Positions 1-9,170 of a stretch of DNA of 64,000 bases are shown one piece after another. The position numbers were made by a program, and so were the translations under genes. The notes under the pieces are model-generated. The model searched no databases. It saw nothing but the letters and a program-made list of their open reading frames with translations, and was not told where the DNA came from. The stretch lies in the NCBI GenBank assembly GCA_026826555.1, contig JAKSZT010053768.1, positions 4,978,020-5,042,019 of the forward strand, given 5' to 3'. Origin of the DNA: Tolypeutes matacus. Lineage: Eukaryota > Chordata > Mammalia > Cingulata > Chlamyphoridae. How positions within the stretch are numbered: position 1 is the stretch's first letter; every line of letters begins with the position of its first letter.

Positions 1-1290
1 CAAAAAAGTTAAATAGACATTCCTCCAAGGAAGAAATACAAGTGGTGAAAAAGCACATGAAAAAATGTTCAATATCACCAGCTATTAGGAAAATGAAAAT
101 CAGAATGATAATGAGATGTCATCTCACACTTCATTGAATGACCATTATTTAAAAAAAACAAACAAACAAACAGAAAACATTAAGTGCTGGAGAGGATGTG
201 GAGAAATAGAAACACTCCTTCACCATTGGTAGGATTGTAAAATGGTGCAGTCTCTGTGGAAGAGAGTTTGGCAGTTCCTCAGGAAGCTAAATATAGAACT
301 ACCAAATGATCCAGCAATTCTTCTACTAGGAATATATCCCAAACAACTGGAAACTGTGACATGTACAGACATTTGCACACCGATGTTCATAGCAGTGCTA
401 TTCACAATTGCCAAAAGATGGAAACAACCCAAGTGTCCATCAACCAATAAATGGATAAACAAAATGTGGTATATACATATGATGAAATACTATGCTGCAA
501 TAAGAAATGAAATTGGGACACCTATGATAACATGGATGAATCTTGAAGACATTATGCTGAGTAAAATAAGCCAGACACAAAAAGACAAATATTGCATGAT
601 CTCACTAATATGAACTAAATCCAAAGAATAAATGCATGAAGGTAAAACCAAGAGTATGGGTTATTAGGAGAAAAGAGGAGGGCTGCAAAGGAGTACTGAT
701 GCTTAATGTATGTAGAGGTTTTAATTAACTTGACTGTAAATTGTGGAAATGGATAGTGTTAATGATAACACATTATAGAGTGTAGTAGCTGGTTTATAAA
801 TGGGATTGTGTCTGAAAATTGTAGTCTAGGGATGTAAATGTCATTTTTAAGAAAGCTAGAGAATAATCTAGGGACTGAATAACACAGTGAGCTAAGAGGT
901 GGATGAGAATTGTGGTTAATAGTACAAATGCAAGAATGTCCTCTGAGAATGGATGTACGTCACTATTGCAGGGTGATAGGAATGTAGAGAAGTATGGGAA
1001 AATACAATTAATATAACTTATGGAATATAATTAACAACAATACTGTAATATTCTTGTATCAATGCCAAGATGTACTGTGTTAATAATAGAGGGTATGGAA
1101 ATCATATGTGAAATGTATGTTATGTTAACAATTAGTAGTAATAGTCTGATGATATTATCTCATAATCTGCAACAATTATTCCACAACGGTGTAGTGTGTT
1201 GGTGAAGGTTTGTTGTATGGGAATTCCACACATGTGCATGATTGTTTTGTAAGTTCTTCTTTAATAAAAATATATTTTAAAAAATGAAAT
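1..1290 (+). mobile_element. L1 LINE, 3' part (ORF2 tail plus 3' UTR)
   Basis: The first 600 bases carry the classic L1 ORF2 C-terminal region in sense orientation, from the cysteine-region start (rgcgE-type motif near 195-215) to the end of the frame at about 613. A 3' UTR of about 670 bases follows, ending near 1285 in an A-rich tail with AATAAA-like signals (ttctttaataaaaatatatt). The same 3' UTR recurs in antisense at about 4560-5140, so both copies belong to one L1 lineage. The element enters from the left edge, so its 5' extent is unknown. Family assignment by eye is firm; the subfamily name is not determined. Confidence 0.9.
242..613 (+). pseudogene. L1 ORF2 C-terminal remnant
   Basis: About 123 codons are open and correspond to the end of L1 ORF2p, downstream of the reverse transcriptase and including the segment after the cysteine-rich motif. 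Recognisable landmarks are a VQSLWKRVWQFLRKL-like stretch, the MFIAVLFTIAKRWKQPKCPS segment and a final MDEILCC/AAIRNE-type tail. ORF2p is the endonuclease/reverse transcriptase that drives target-primed reverse transcription. This fragment lacks both catalytic domains, and the upstream frame (1-240) is closed by stops. The methionine at 242 is an internal residue of ORF2, not a start. It is a dead fragment. Confidence 0.85.
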
Positions 1291-2335
1291 AAGATTACAT
1301 TACCATGCTGTCTAATAAGCTTCCCATGATACTTAAGCTAAAATACAAACTTCTTGCTGTTGTGTGAAATATTATACCCTTGTCTTCCTACCTCTATAAC
1401 ATTTTCTCAAACCATTTTACCATCATCTCACTCCAGACATATGGGCTTCCTTTCTTTTGAAACATGCAAGCTCATACTCTTTCTCCTACTCCTTTGGGGG
1501 TTAGGCAACTTTGCCATAGAACCTTTTGTTTATTTCCATTATAGTATCTATTATCTTACATTGTTTATTATTTATCTCTCTCACACATGTGAACCTAAAT
1601 ATTTGTAGGTGCTTCACAATTATTTTCTTAGTAGATTTCTTGGAAACAGACATACAGGTGATAATATGACCCTGGAAGTTCACATAAGACTGTGAAGGGT
1701 ATGTTGTGACATATTTGTAGGCATTATGAAGCAGGCAATGGCAGTCTTATTTTTAAGTTGATAGAGTTTAACAGACACAGAAAAAGAAAATGAAGTATCA
1801 ATATGGACGGTAAGAGGAAGATATTTTATGCGTTGCCAAAGGTTTATTTTGGGTAGTATTTTTGTGGTATATATGAGTTGTGGATGTGTATGTCATGGTT
1901 GGAATGCTGTAGTAGGAACACTGAACTCATTGGTTTCAGAGCATTCAACTCATGTTTAAAAGTAAGGATAGTTCAGACATTTAAATTTAGTAAAATTTTA
2001 TTAATAGCTTTTTGTTATCTAAATTATCTTGCTGTTTGGAATTTATTGAAGTAAGGTTTGTAAATGCCTTCTTTTTGGGTTAAAAATATTGTATCAATTG
2101 TAAAGAAGTGTTTTTAATTAGAATTCATTTACAAATAAACTTTTACTTTTTGCTTATAGAGTTAAGTACTGAGCTTCCAATCATGAAAGGAACTCAGTTC
2201 CTTACCTGGAAAAAAATATTGTCTAATAGAGAAGGCAAAATTGTAAACAAATCAATTCCAATGTGTTCTTTTTTTTTACATTTCTCAATTAAATGTAATG
2301 GATACATGTAAATTTTTTTTAATCAAATAATATAT
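1291..2335. other. AT-rich stretch without recognised element
   Basis: I see no gene, RNA or recognisable repeat. Short open frames here (for example 1354-1608) start anywhere, have no homology I recognise, and overlap others on the opposite strand. The sequence ends in a T run near 2310, which is probably the A-tail side of the antisense L1 that follows. Confidence 0.6.
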
Positions 2336-2733
2336 TACACAATATATTTGGTTCATAGTAATGCATTCATATAGTATTTTCCTTTTGTGTCTGGCTTGCT
2401 TCACTCAACATAATGTCCTCCAGGTTCATCCATGTTGCCATATGCTTTATGACTTCATTTCTTCTTACAGCTGCATAATATTCCATCGTGTGAATAGACC
2501 ACAGTTTGTTTATCCACTCATCTGTTGATGGACACCTGGGTTGTTTCCAACTTTTGGCAATGGTGAATAATGTGGCAATGAACATCGGTGTGCAGATGTC
2601 TGTTCATGTCACTGCTCTCAGTTCTTCTGGGTATATACCCAGTAGTGGTATTGCAGGGTCACATGGCAAGTCTATATTCAACTTCTTTAGGAACTGCCAA
2701 ACAGTCCTCCATAGTGGTTGTACGTATGGCTAA
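2336..2733 (-). mobile_element. L1 LINE 3' fragment, antisense
   Basis: The reverse strand encodes the end of L1 ORF2 (MFIATLFTIAKSWKQPRCPS segment at 2585-2367). It is closely parallel to the fragment at 242-613 on the + strand and to 63540-64000 on the - strand. It is 5'-truncated at about 2733 and lacks the long 3' UTR seen at 640-1285; the T run at 2308-2317 may be its tail. No convincing target-site duplication was found. Confidence 0.85.
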
Positions 2734-2734
2734 G

Positions 2735-2915
2735 AGCTCTGTCTCTGGAATTAGGTTCATTGAATCTAAAACTGCTCCTTATTAGTTTAATCTCTTTATG
2801 CCTCTGTTTCCCCATTTCTTAAAATGGGGATAATAATAGGACTTAGACTACAGACTTGGTGTGATGATTAAAGGAATTATCGGAAGCTAAAGTTACTAGG
2901 CACTTATGAAACTCT
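2735..2915 (+). mobile_element. MIR SINE (mammalian-wide interspersed repeat)
   Basis: The stretch cctctgtttccccatttctt followed by aaaatggggataataatagg and a later gtgatgattaaaggaatta matches the MIR 3' half (the cctcagtttcctcatctgtaaaatgggg core). MIR is an ancient tRNA-derived SINE shared by mammals. The copy is sense and strongly diverged. Confidence 0.75.
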
Positions 2916-3340
2916 CATCGATTACCAATAACCTTACCATTATGTTAGGAAGATAATTCCTTAATGGAAAAATCAATATCATATTTTTGTGGTATCACTG
3001 GTACATGCATTAATGCTAACCTTAGAGTAGGATGAAAGTTCTGAAATGTGAATGTTTCCAACTATCTCTGTTTTTAGTTGTGTATGAGTGTTATGTGTGT
3101 AAACAGCTTTACCTTAAATTTCCATGGCATACCCCATATTGGAAAATAAAATTAAACATCCAAGAGCAGTTTTTCAAAAACGAGATTATTTTATATGTAA
3201 CAGTGTGCAGCAAACAATGATGAAAGAAATAACATTAAATATCCATCTTCTATAGATACATCATTGACCCTAATTTAGGATACACTCACTGTATGGGTAT
3301 TCTACTTCAAGATGAATGTGGCTGACAACAGAAATAATGG
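2916..3340. other. unique AT-rich sequence
   Basis: No repeat or gene is recognised. A frame at 3032-3220 is open by chance. Confidence 0.5.
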
Positions 3341-3760
3341 TGTATTATTCAGGATACTCCACAGAACCAATAGGGTGTGTGTGTTTGTGTGTGCGCGAGT
3401 GTGTGTCCCTGTGTGTGTAAAGAGATTTAAGGAATTGGCTCATGTGATTGTGGGGGTTGGCAAGTCTGAAATCCATAGACCAGATCTGCAGACTAGAAAT
3501 TCAGACAAGAGTTGATGTGACAGTCTTCAGGGAGAATTTCTTTGAAACCAGGAAAACTCAGTTTTCTACTCTCAAGTCCTTCAAATGATTGTATGAGGCC
3601 CACCTACATGGTTGAAAGTAATCTTATTTACTTAAAATCAAGTCACTGTACGTATTAACTACATCTACAAAACTCCTTTACAGCAACCTCTAAACTAGTG
3701 TTTGATCAAATGAAGGCCATCACAGACTAGCCTATTTGACATGTAAAAGTAACCATCACT
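3341..3760 (+). mobile_element. LTR fossil, probably ERVL MLT2-type
   Basis: It begins tgtattattcaggatactcc and ccacagaaccaatagg, has a central ggaattggctcatgtgattg motif and a tgaggcccacctacatg block, and ends aagtaaccatca. That is TG...CA boundaries with the layout I associate with MLT2-type ERVL LTRs. A GT-rich tract (3376-3420) has expanded inside it. No 5-bp flanking duplication is preserved. The repeat call is more secure than the family name. Confidence 0.55.
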
Positions 3761-4030
3761 GTCTACCCTTTGTGAACTTTCAGATTAAATTTTGTAAGAT
3801 TCTGAGAATTTCTCTTTTCACTGTCAGGAGAGATTAACTCTAGCAATATATTAGAAATAGAATTGAAGTTAAAATACATAGAATTAATTGAACTAACAAT
3901 ATTTAGATTGTGAAAAAATGTTATCAAAATAAAATATGTTGAAAATATCACTTTTTAGTTTAAATAGCATATCTATTGCTTGGGGAAAACTTTCTTTTAA
4001 TGCCACTATTATACTCTTAATACAGATATC

Positions 4031-4043
4031 CTCTAAGTGTTTT
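4031..4043. repeat. TSD, left copy (ctctaagtgtttt)
   Basis: This 13-bp sequence recurs exactly at 8233-8245. The two copies bracket the antisense L1 exactly, so they are the duplication made when it inserted. Confidence 0.9.
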
Positions 4044-4082
4044 TTTCATTTTTAAAAAAGTTTATTGAAGTATAGCACACAT

Positions 4083-4745
4083 ATATAAACATACATAAAC
4101 AATAAGTGTATAGTAATAGTTGTGAACTTACAAAACAAACATACATAACATCAAACAGGGACATTATACCTCACCCTACCAACAATACCCTGAATTGTTG
4201 TGAAACATTTTTAACTAATGATTAAAGAGCATCCTCAAAATATTACTACCAATCAAAGTATCTTATATTTGGTGTATTTTTCCCCCAACCCACCCTATTA
4301 TTTTTTTTATATCATTTATATATTAACATACATAAACAATAAGTGTATAGTAAAAGATGTGAACTTACAAAGCAAACATGCATAACATACTACAGGGGTC
4401 CCACATATCAACCCACTCCAAACACCTTGCATTGTTGTGAGATATTTGTTACAAATGATAAAAGGATATCATCAAAATCTTACTACTAATTATAGTCCTT
4501 ATATTACATTTGGTGTATTTTCCCCCAACCTACCTTATTATTACTTTTAAAATATATTTTTATGATGGAAGTTGTAAACTTAAAAAATAATCATGCACAT
4601 GTGCAGCATTCTCATACAACACCCCTCTATCAACACACCATGGTGGAACATTTGTTACAGATTGTGAGATAATATCATCAGGCTATTACTAGGTCCATAG
4701 TGTACATTTGGCATACTTTTTCCATACTCTGCCATTATCAACATA
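4083..4745 (-). repeat. three diverged tandem units in the L1 3' UTR
   Basis: Units begin at about 4083, 4319 and 4553. The first two share catacataaacaataagtg, a gtgaacttacaaa block, attgttgtgag/aaa, and tttggtgtattttcccccaa at matching offsets of about 236 bases. The third (4553-4745) is shorter and more diverged but keeps the same order. The unit matches the single-copy 3' UTR end at about 1130-1285 on the + strand. Confidence 0.75.
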
Positions 4746-5164
4746 GTACATCTTTGGCTTAGCTGTATGAATATTACAATATTACTGTTAACCACAGTGC
4801 ATAGGTCATCCCAGTTGTATTTTTCCCATGCTTCTCCACATTCCCACCACCCTGCACTAGTGATGTACATCTACTCTTGTTCACAAAGAACACTCTTGCA
4901 TCTTTACCATCAACCCCAATTCTCATCTACCTCTATGTTTACTGTGTTATTCAGTCCCTAGATTATTCTCTAGCTTTCTTTCAATTGGCATTTACATTCC
5001 TAGACAACCCTTTACAGCCCCAATCCAATTTATAAACCAACTGTTACTCAGTATAATGTCTACCATCAACTCGACACAACATATTTTCACACTTCTACAA
5101 TAAAGTTAATTAAAACTTCTGCATACATTAAACATCATTAGTCCATCTTCAGTCCTCCTCTTAT

Positions 5165-6190
5165 CTCCTTTAAGAATCCACTACATACCACCAGGTCTTG
5201 AAGATATTTTCCTACATTTTCTTCTAGAAACTTTATGCTTCTTGCTTTTATATTTAGGTTTTTGATCCATTTTGAGTTAATTTTGGATAAGGTGTGAAAT
5301 AGTGGTCCTCTTTCCTTCTTTTGGCTATGGATATCAAGTTCTCTCAGCACCATTTGTTGAATGGACTGTTCCATCTGCACTGGGTGGGTTTGACAAGCTT
5401 GTCAAATATCACTTGACCATAGATGTGAGGGTCTGTTTCTTAGCCATCAGTTCGGTTCCATTGGTTTATGTGCTATCTTTATGCCAGTACCATGCTGTTT
5501 TTCCCAATGTAGCAAAGTAATATGATTTAAAGTCTGGAAGTGAGAATCCTCCAACTTCATTTTTCCTTTTTTAGATGTTTCTGGTTATTCAGGACCCCTT
5601 GCCCTTCCAAATAAATTTGATAATCATGTTTTCCATTTATTTAAAAAATGCTGGTGGAGTTTTTAATGGATAGCATTGAATCTGGATATCAGTTTGGGTA
5701 GAATTGACAACTTAATGATATTAATCTTTCAATTCATGAGCATAGAATGTTCTTTCAATTATTTGTCTTTTTAAAATTTCTTTTAACAATGAGCTGTAGT
5801 TTTCTCAATACAAGCGCTTTACATCATTGGTTAAGTTTATTCCTAAATATTTGATTCTTTTAGTCTCTATTGTAAATGGAACTTTTTTTCCTGACTTCCT
5901 TCACAGATTGCACATTTACTAGTGTCTTTTAAAGTCTATTTCATCTAATATAAGTATAGGTACTCTGGCTTTTGTTTTTGTTACTGAATGCATGCAATAT
6001 CCTTTTCCAGGCTTTCACTTTCAATATTGGTATCTTTGATTTTAAGGTAAGTCTCTTGCAGACAGCATATAGGTGGCTCATATTTTCTTATTCATTCTGC
6101 CAGTCTGTGTTTTTTGATTTAAGCCATTAACATTCAATGTTATTACTGTAAAGGCAGTTCTTATTTCACTTAGTTTGACCTTTGGGTTTT
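5165..6190 (-). pseudogene. L1 ORF2 remnant, endonuclease start fused to post-RT region
   Basis: The minus strand around 6190-5935 carries the ORF2 N-terminus (TVIT-NVNGLN-like start of the apurinic endonuclease domain). At about 5930 it jumps directly to the segment after the reverse transcriptase (PFTI-KRIKYLGINLT-like), then to the tail part KINSKWIKNLNIKARSIKFL (5290-5220). The Z domain and the RT palm with its FADD motif are absent, and a second deletion removes the C-terminus before the 3' UTR. Stops and frameshifts are frequent, so no enzyme can be made. Confidence 0.85.
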
Positions 6191-6281
6191 ATCTGTCATA
6201 TTTTATTTTCACCACTCTTTTGAGTAGTTACTTTTACTCATATAATCTTCATTTCTAGACTCTCTCTGAAACCTCTCTCTT

Positions 6282-7232
6282 CTATCTTTTCTTTTCATGC
6301 TGTAGCATGCCCTTTAGTATTCCCTGAAAAGCCCATCTCTTGGTTACAAACTCTCTCTGTTTCTGTTTATCTGTGAGTATTCTAAGCTCACCTTCATTTT
6401 TGAAAGACAATCTTGCTGGATATAAGATTATTGGCTGGAAGCTTTTCCCTTGTAGTATCTTAAATATATGATACCACTGTCTTCTTGCCTCCATGGTTTC
6501 TGATGAGAAATCGACAATTAATCTTATTGGGTACCTCTTATATATTGTGCATGGCTTTTCTCTTGCTGCTTTCAGATTTCTTTTTTTATCTCTGGCATTT
6601 GACATTCTGATTAGTACGTGTCTAGGAGTTGGTCTATTCAGATTTATTTGGATGGGAGTGCATTGTGCTTCTTGGACATGGGTATCCATGTCCTTCAATA
6701 AGGTTGGGAAATTTTCTACCATTTTTTCTTCAAATATTCCTTCTGCCCTTTTTCTCTTCTCTTCTCCTTCTAGTACACCCATGACTTGTATGTTTGCACA
6801 TCACTTGCTGTTGTTTAGTTCCCTGACACCTTGTTCAATCCTTTCCATTCTTTTCTTCATCAGTTCTTTTGTATGTTTGCTTTCAGAGGCCATTTCTTCA
6901 AGCTCACCAATCCCTTCTTCTGCCTCCTTAAATCTGCTATTATATGATTCCAGTGTATTTTTAACTTCACTTATTACACCTTTCATTCCCATAAGATCTG
7001 CTGTTTTTCTATGTATGCTTTCAAATTCTTCTTTGTGCTCATACAATGTGTTCTTAATATCCTTAACTTCTTTAGCCATCTCATTGAATTTATTAAGAAG
7101 ATTTGTTTGAACATCTATGATTAGTTGTCTCAATTCCTTTATGTCATCTGGAGGCTTACCTTGTTCCTTTAACTGGGCCATATCTTCTTGTTTCTTGGTG
7201 TGGATTGTAATTTTTTGTTGGTGTCTTGGCAT
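6282..7232 (-). pseudogene. L1 ORF1 (RNA-binding chaperone), one in-frame stop
   Basis: About 316 codons run from the ATG at 7232 to the end at 6282, broken only by a TGA at 6801-6803 that probably arose by CGA decay. The first 143 residues form the coiled-coil half (heptad-rich NKFNEMAKEVKDIKNTLYEH region). The rest holds the RRM and C-terminal domain, with landmarks TPRHVLIRMSNARDK, LKAAREK, PIRLIVDFSSETMEARRQW and LSFKNEGELRILTDKQKQREF. L1 ORF1p is a trimeric RNA-binding protein that packages its own mRNA in cytoplasmic particles. The length is close to the usual mammalian ORF1p. This is the best-preserved coding remnant in the window and suggests a comparatively recent insertion. Confidence 0.9.
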
Positions 7233-8232
7233 CTGGCTTACTAGATGTATTTATTCTGGGTGCAGTTTCTTTCTTTAGTTTAGGGCTTTCTTGCCCTTTC
7301 TCCCTTGCTAGTTGAGTAGTAGGAACCAAGGATGTAGTTGGTGCTGTAAGCCGTGGAGGCTGAAGCTTCCCACATTGCCCCAGGAACTGATGAAGCTTTT
7401 TCCACCTTTCTCCTTTGCCAGCAGTAGGGAAACACAGCCGTGTGTAGTAATCCAAGTCATGCAGGCCTAAACTCTAGTTGCTTGGAGAGACTGATGAAGC
7501 TTCACACCCCTTCCTCCCCTGTCTGGGGCAAGAATGGAGCTGCAGGTGTGGGCAGCAGTCTATGTCACGTGGGTCCAAAATGACTGCAGTTACCCTGGTA
7601 GACTTCTGACTATTCAGCCTGTGTCAGCTGAATGTTCCTGTAGTTACCCAGAGAGGCTGGTGCAGTGCTTGCCAGCTTCCTCTCTGTTAGATGTGGGGCT
7701 GAAGCCTAGACTAGGGCTGCAGTCTAATCTGGGTGAAAGAAGTTGGTCCCTATCATGTCTGTGATTTTCAGTCAGCCTGGCTTCCCCTCATTTCAGGGTC
7801 AGAGTCAAAATGGTGGCTATGGGCCTCTTTCTGACTTGGACAGGTTCAAACTTTTACCGTTCTTATGGTTATACCTTAGGCAACCTAGTTTACTAATCAG
7901 TAGCTGAAGTTGGTGCCCAACTGTCTCTTCCTCTCCCTTTTTGGTAAGTGGAGCTTCCAATTCCAGCAGCGGAACAGCTGCTGAGGTGGCTTCTGCTGCC
8001 AGTGGGGATGGGCACTGGCCTCTGTGGCATGGAGTGCTTTACTTATGAGTCTTTTCTGCCAATGGGCAGTCTCCTCCTTCCATTCTTTCAAGGATATTGC
8101 AGGATGCTCTTCTGGTCTCCTGTAGCCCCCAAACAAGTGCTTTAGGTAACTCTGGGTGATTACCAATTGCCCTGTAGCATGAGCTGACTCTAGGAGCTCC
8201 TTACTCTACCACCATCTTGCTGGTTGTCTCTT
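7233..8232 (-). promoter_or_regulatory. L1 5' UTR / internal promoter
   Basis: About 1 kb, richer in G+C than its surroundings, precedes ORF1. The first bases carry gcaagatggt on the minus strand (complement of 8211-8220), a YY1-like aagatgg motif like the one at the start of human L1 that positions transcription. The two other L1 5' ends in the window (15275-15287 and 42542-42553) start with gggaagatggc. The short frames in this stretch are not coding. Confidence 0.75.
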
Positions 8233-8245
8233 CTCTAAGTGTTTT
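8233..8245. repeat. TSD, right copy (ctctaagtgtttt)
   Basis: Exact match to 4031-4043. It marks the 5' boundary of the antisense L1. Confidence 0.9.
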
Positions 8246-8254
8246 AATATGAAA

Positions 8255-8256
<2 letters not shown>

Positions 8257-8315
<59 letters not shown>

Positions 8316-8327
8316 TATATATATATT
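8257..8327. repeat. (TA)n microsatellite with (CA) interruption
   Basis: About 24 TA units, then acacacacaca and a further short TA run. It is likely polymorphic in length. Confidence 0.95.
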
Positions 8328-8419
8328 CACCATATGAACTTCAAAAAATGTCATAAACACTGTGTTGAATGTGTGCCTATTTCTTAGTATTCAATGATTT
8401 TGCTAAAATTTTAAATTTT

Positions 8420-8520
8420 GCAAATACAAGAATTAAATGAGATAATTATATGATACCCAAGCAGTGTTTAATATGTCCAACTCATAGTAATTCCATTAAA
8501 TATTAGCTATTGCTATTTTA
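8420..8520 (+). mobile_element. MIR-like fossil
   Basis: The string attaaatgagataattatat followed by cagtgtttaatatgtccaac and ttaaatattagctattgcta follows the order of the MIR 3' end (attaaatgagataat ... agcacagtgcctggc ... taaatgttagctattat). It is diverged and short. Confidence 0.55.
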
Positions 8521-9084
8521 ATTAGATATGAACTCATTGTACTTTTAAAGAAAGTAAGTAAACTTTGGTTGAAATCAGCATTACTATGATTATCTGAAAG
8601 TAATTAGATTTGAAAAGTGTAATCAAGAAAATTGAATGAATAGTTAAACTAAATATATAAGTTGAGAAAGTAAGTGGTCCACAAATCTCAAGGTCCAGGT
8701 TCCTTCAATGAGAAATTCTAACAGAAATTTAAGAAAGAAACACTACTATGCAAGCTCTTTCAGAGAAATAATGGGAAATTTTTCCAATGCATTTTATGAG
8801 GTCAGTGATACTCAAACATCAAAATCAGACAAAGACATACATGAAAATAAAACAAAACACAAAACCATGAATAATACAAACTATTATACTTCATGAATAT
8901 ATATACAATAATCCATACAAAATGTAAACAATTTGAACACAATAATATATAAAAATGATAATGCATTATGATTAAACCAAATTCTTGGTTAGCCCAAGAA
9001 TTTAAGGTGGGTCCTTCCATTTCTGGGGGAAAAAATCGAGCTTTACTTGAAAAATCTAGTTTTACTGCCAACTACTTTTTGGTA

Positions 9085-9170
9085 ATTTTTTTTGCAAATT
9101 AGTCAAGCTCTTTAAATTTCAGAGTCTTTTTCTATGAAATGGAAATAAAGTTAATTACTGGATTTACTTA
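9085..9170 (+). mobile_element. possible MIR core fragment
   Basis: tagtcaagctctttaaattt with tttttctatgaaatggaaat resembles the MIR core (caagttacttaacct ... tcatctgtaaaatgg). Only the core order is visible, so the call is tentative. Confidence 0.45.

Larger units (their letters stand above)
4044..8232 (-). mobile_element. L1 LINE, both ends present, internally deleted
   Basis: Read on the minus strand it has a 5' UTR (8232-7233), ORF1 (7232-6282), the ORF2 endonuclease start (about 6190-5935), post-RT ORF2 sequence (about 5930-5165), then a 3' UTR (about 5140-4060) and a T run (A-tail) at 4041-4057. It is flanked by a perfect 13-bp TSD. At 4.2 kb it is much shorter than a full L1. Most of the reverse transcriptase and the ORF2 C-terminus are missing, by two deletions near 5930 and 5165. 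Having a complete 5' end with missing middle parts is unusual, since most dead L1s are 5'-truncated. Confidence 0.92.

Noticed and set aside
4083..4745. CRISPR-like or satellite array
   Set aside because: There are only three long diverged units inside an L1 3' UTR, with no short repeat-spacer pattern. The host is a mammal.
5930..5935. spliced L1 (SpIRE-type) junction between endonuclease and RT tail
   Set aside because: The bases kept at the junction include the would-be acceptor ctag, and no GT donor is evident at the upstream edge, so splicing is not supported.
6493..7110. 205-codon plus-strand frame rich in Leu/Ser/Phe, looking like a membrane protein
   Set aside because: It is the exact antisense of L1 ORF1 (7232-6282 minus). 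The hydrophobic look is the usual shadow of a Lys/Glu-rich coiled coil.
8257..8327. possible regulatory AT-hook or matrix-attachment tract
   Set aside because: It is a plain (TA)n microsatellite; composition alone supports nothing more.
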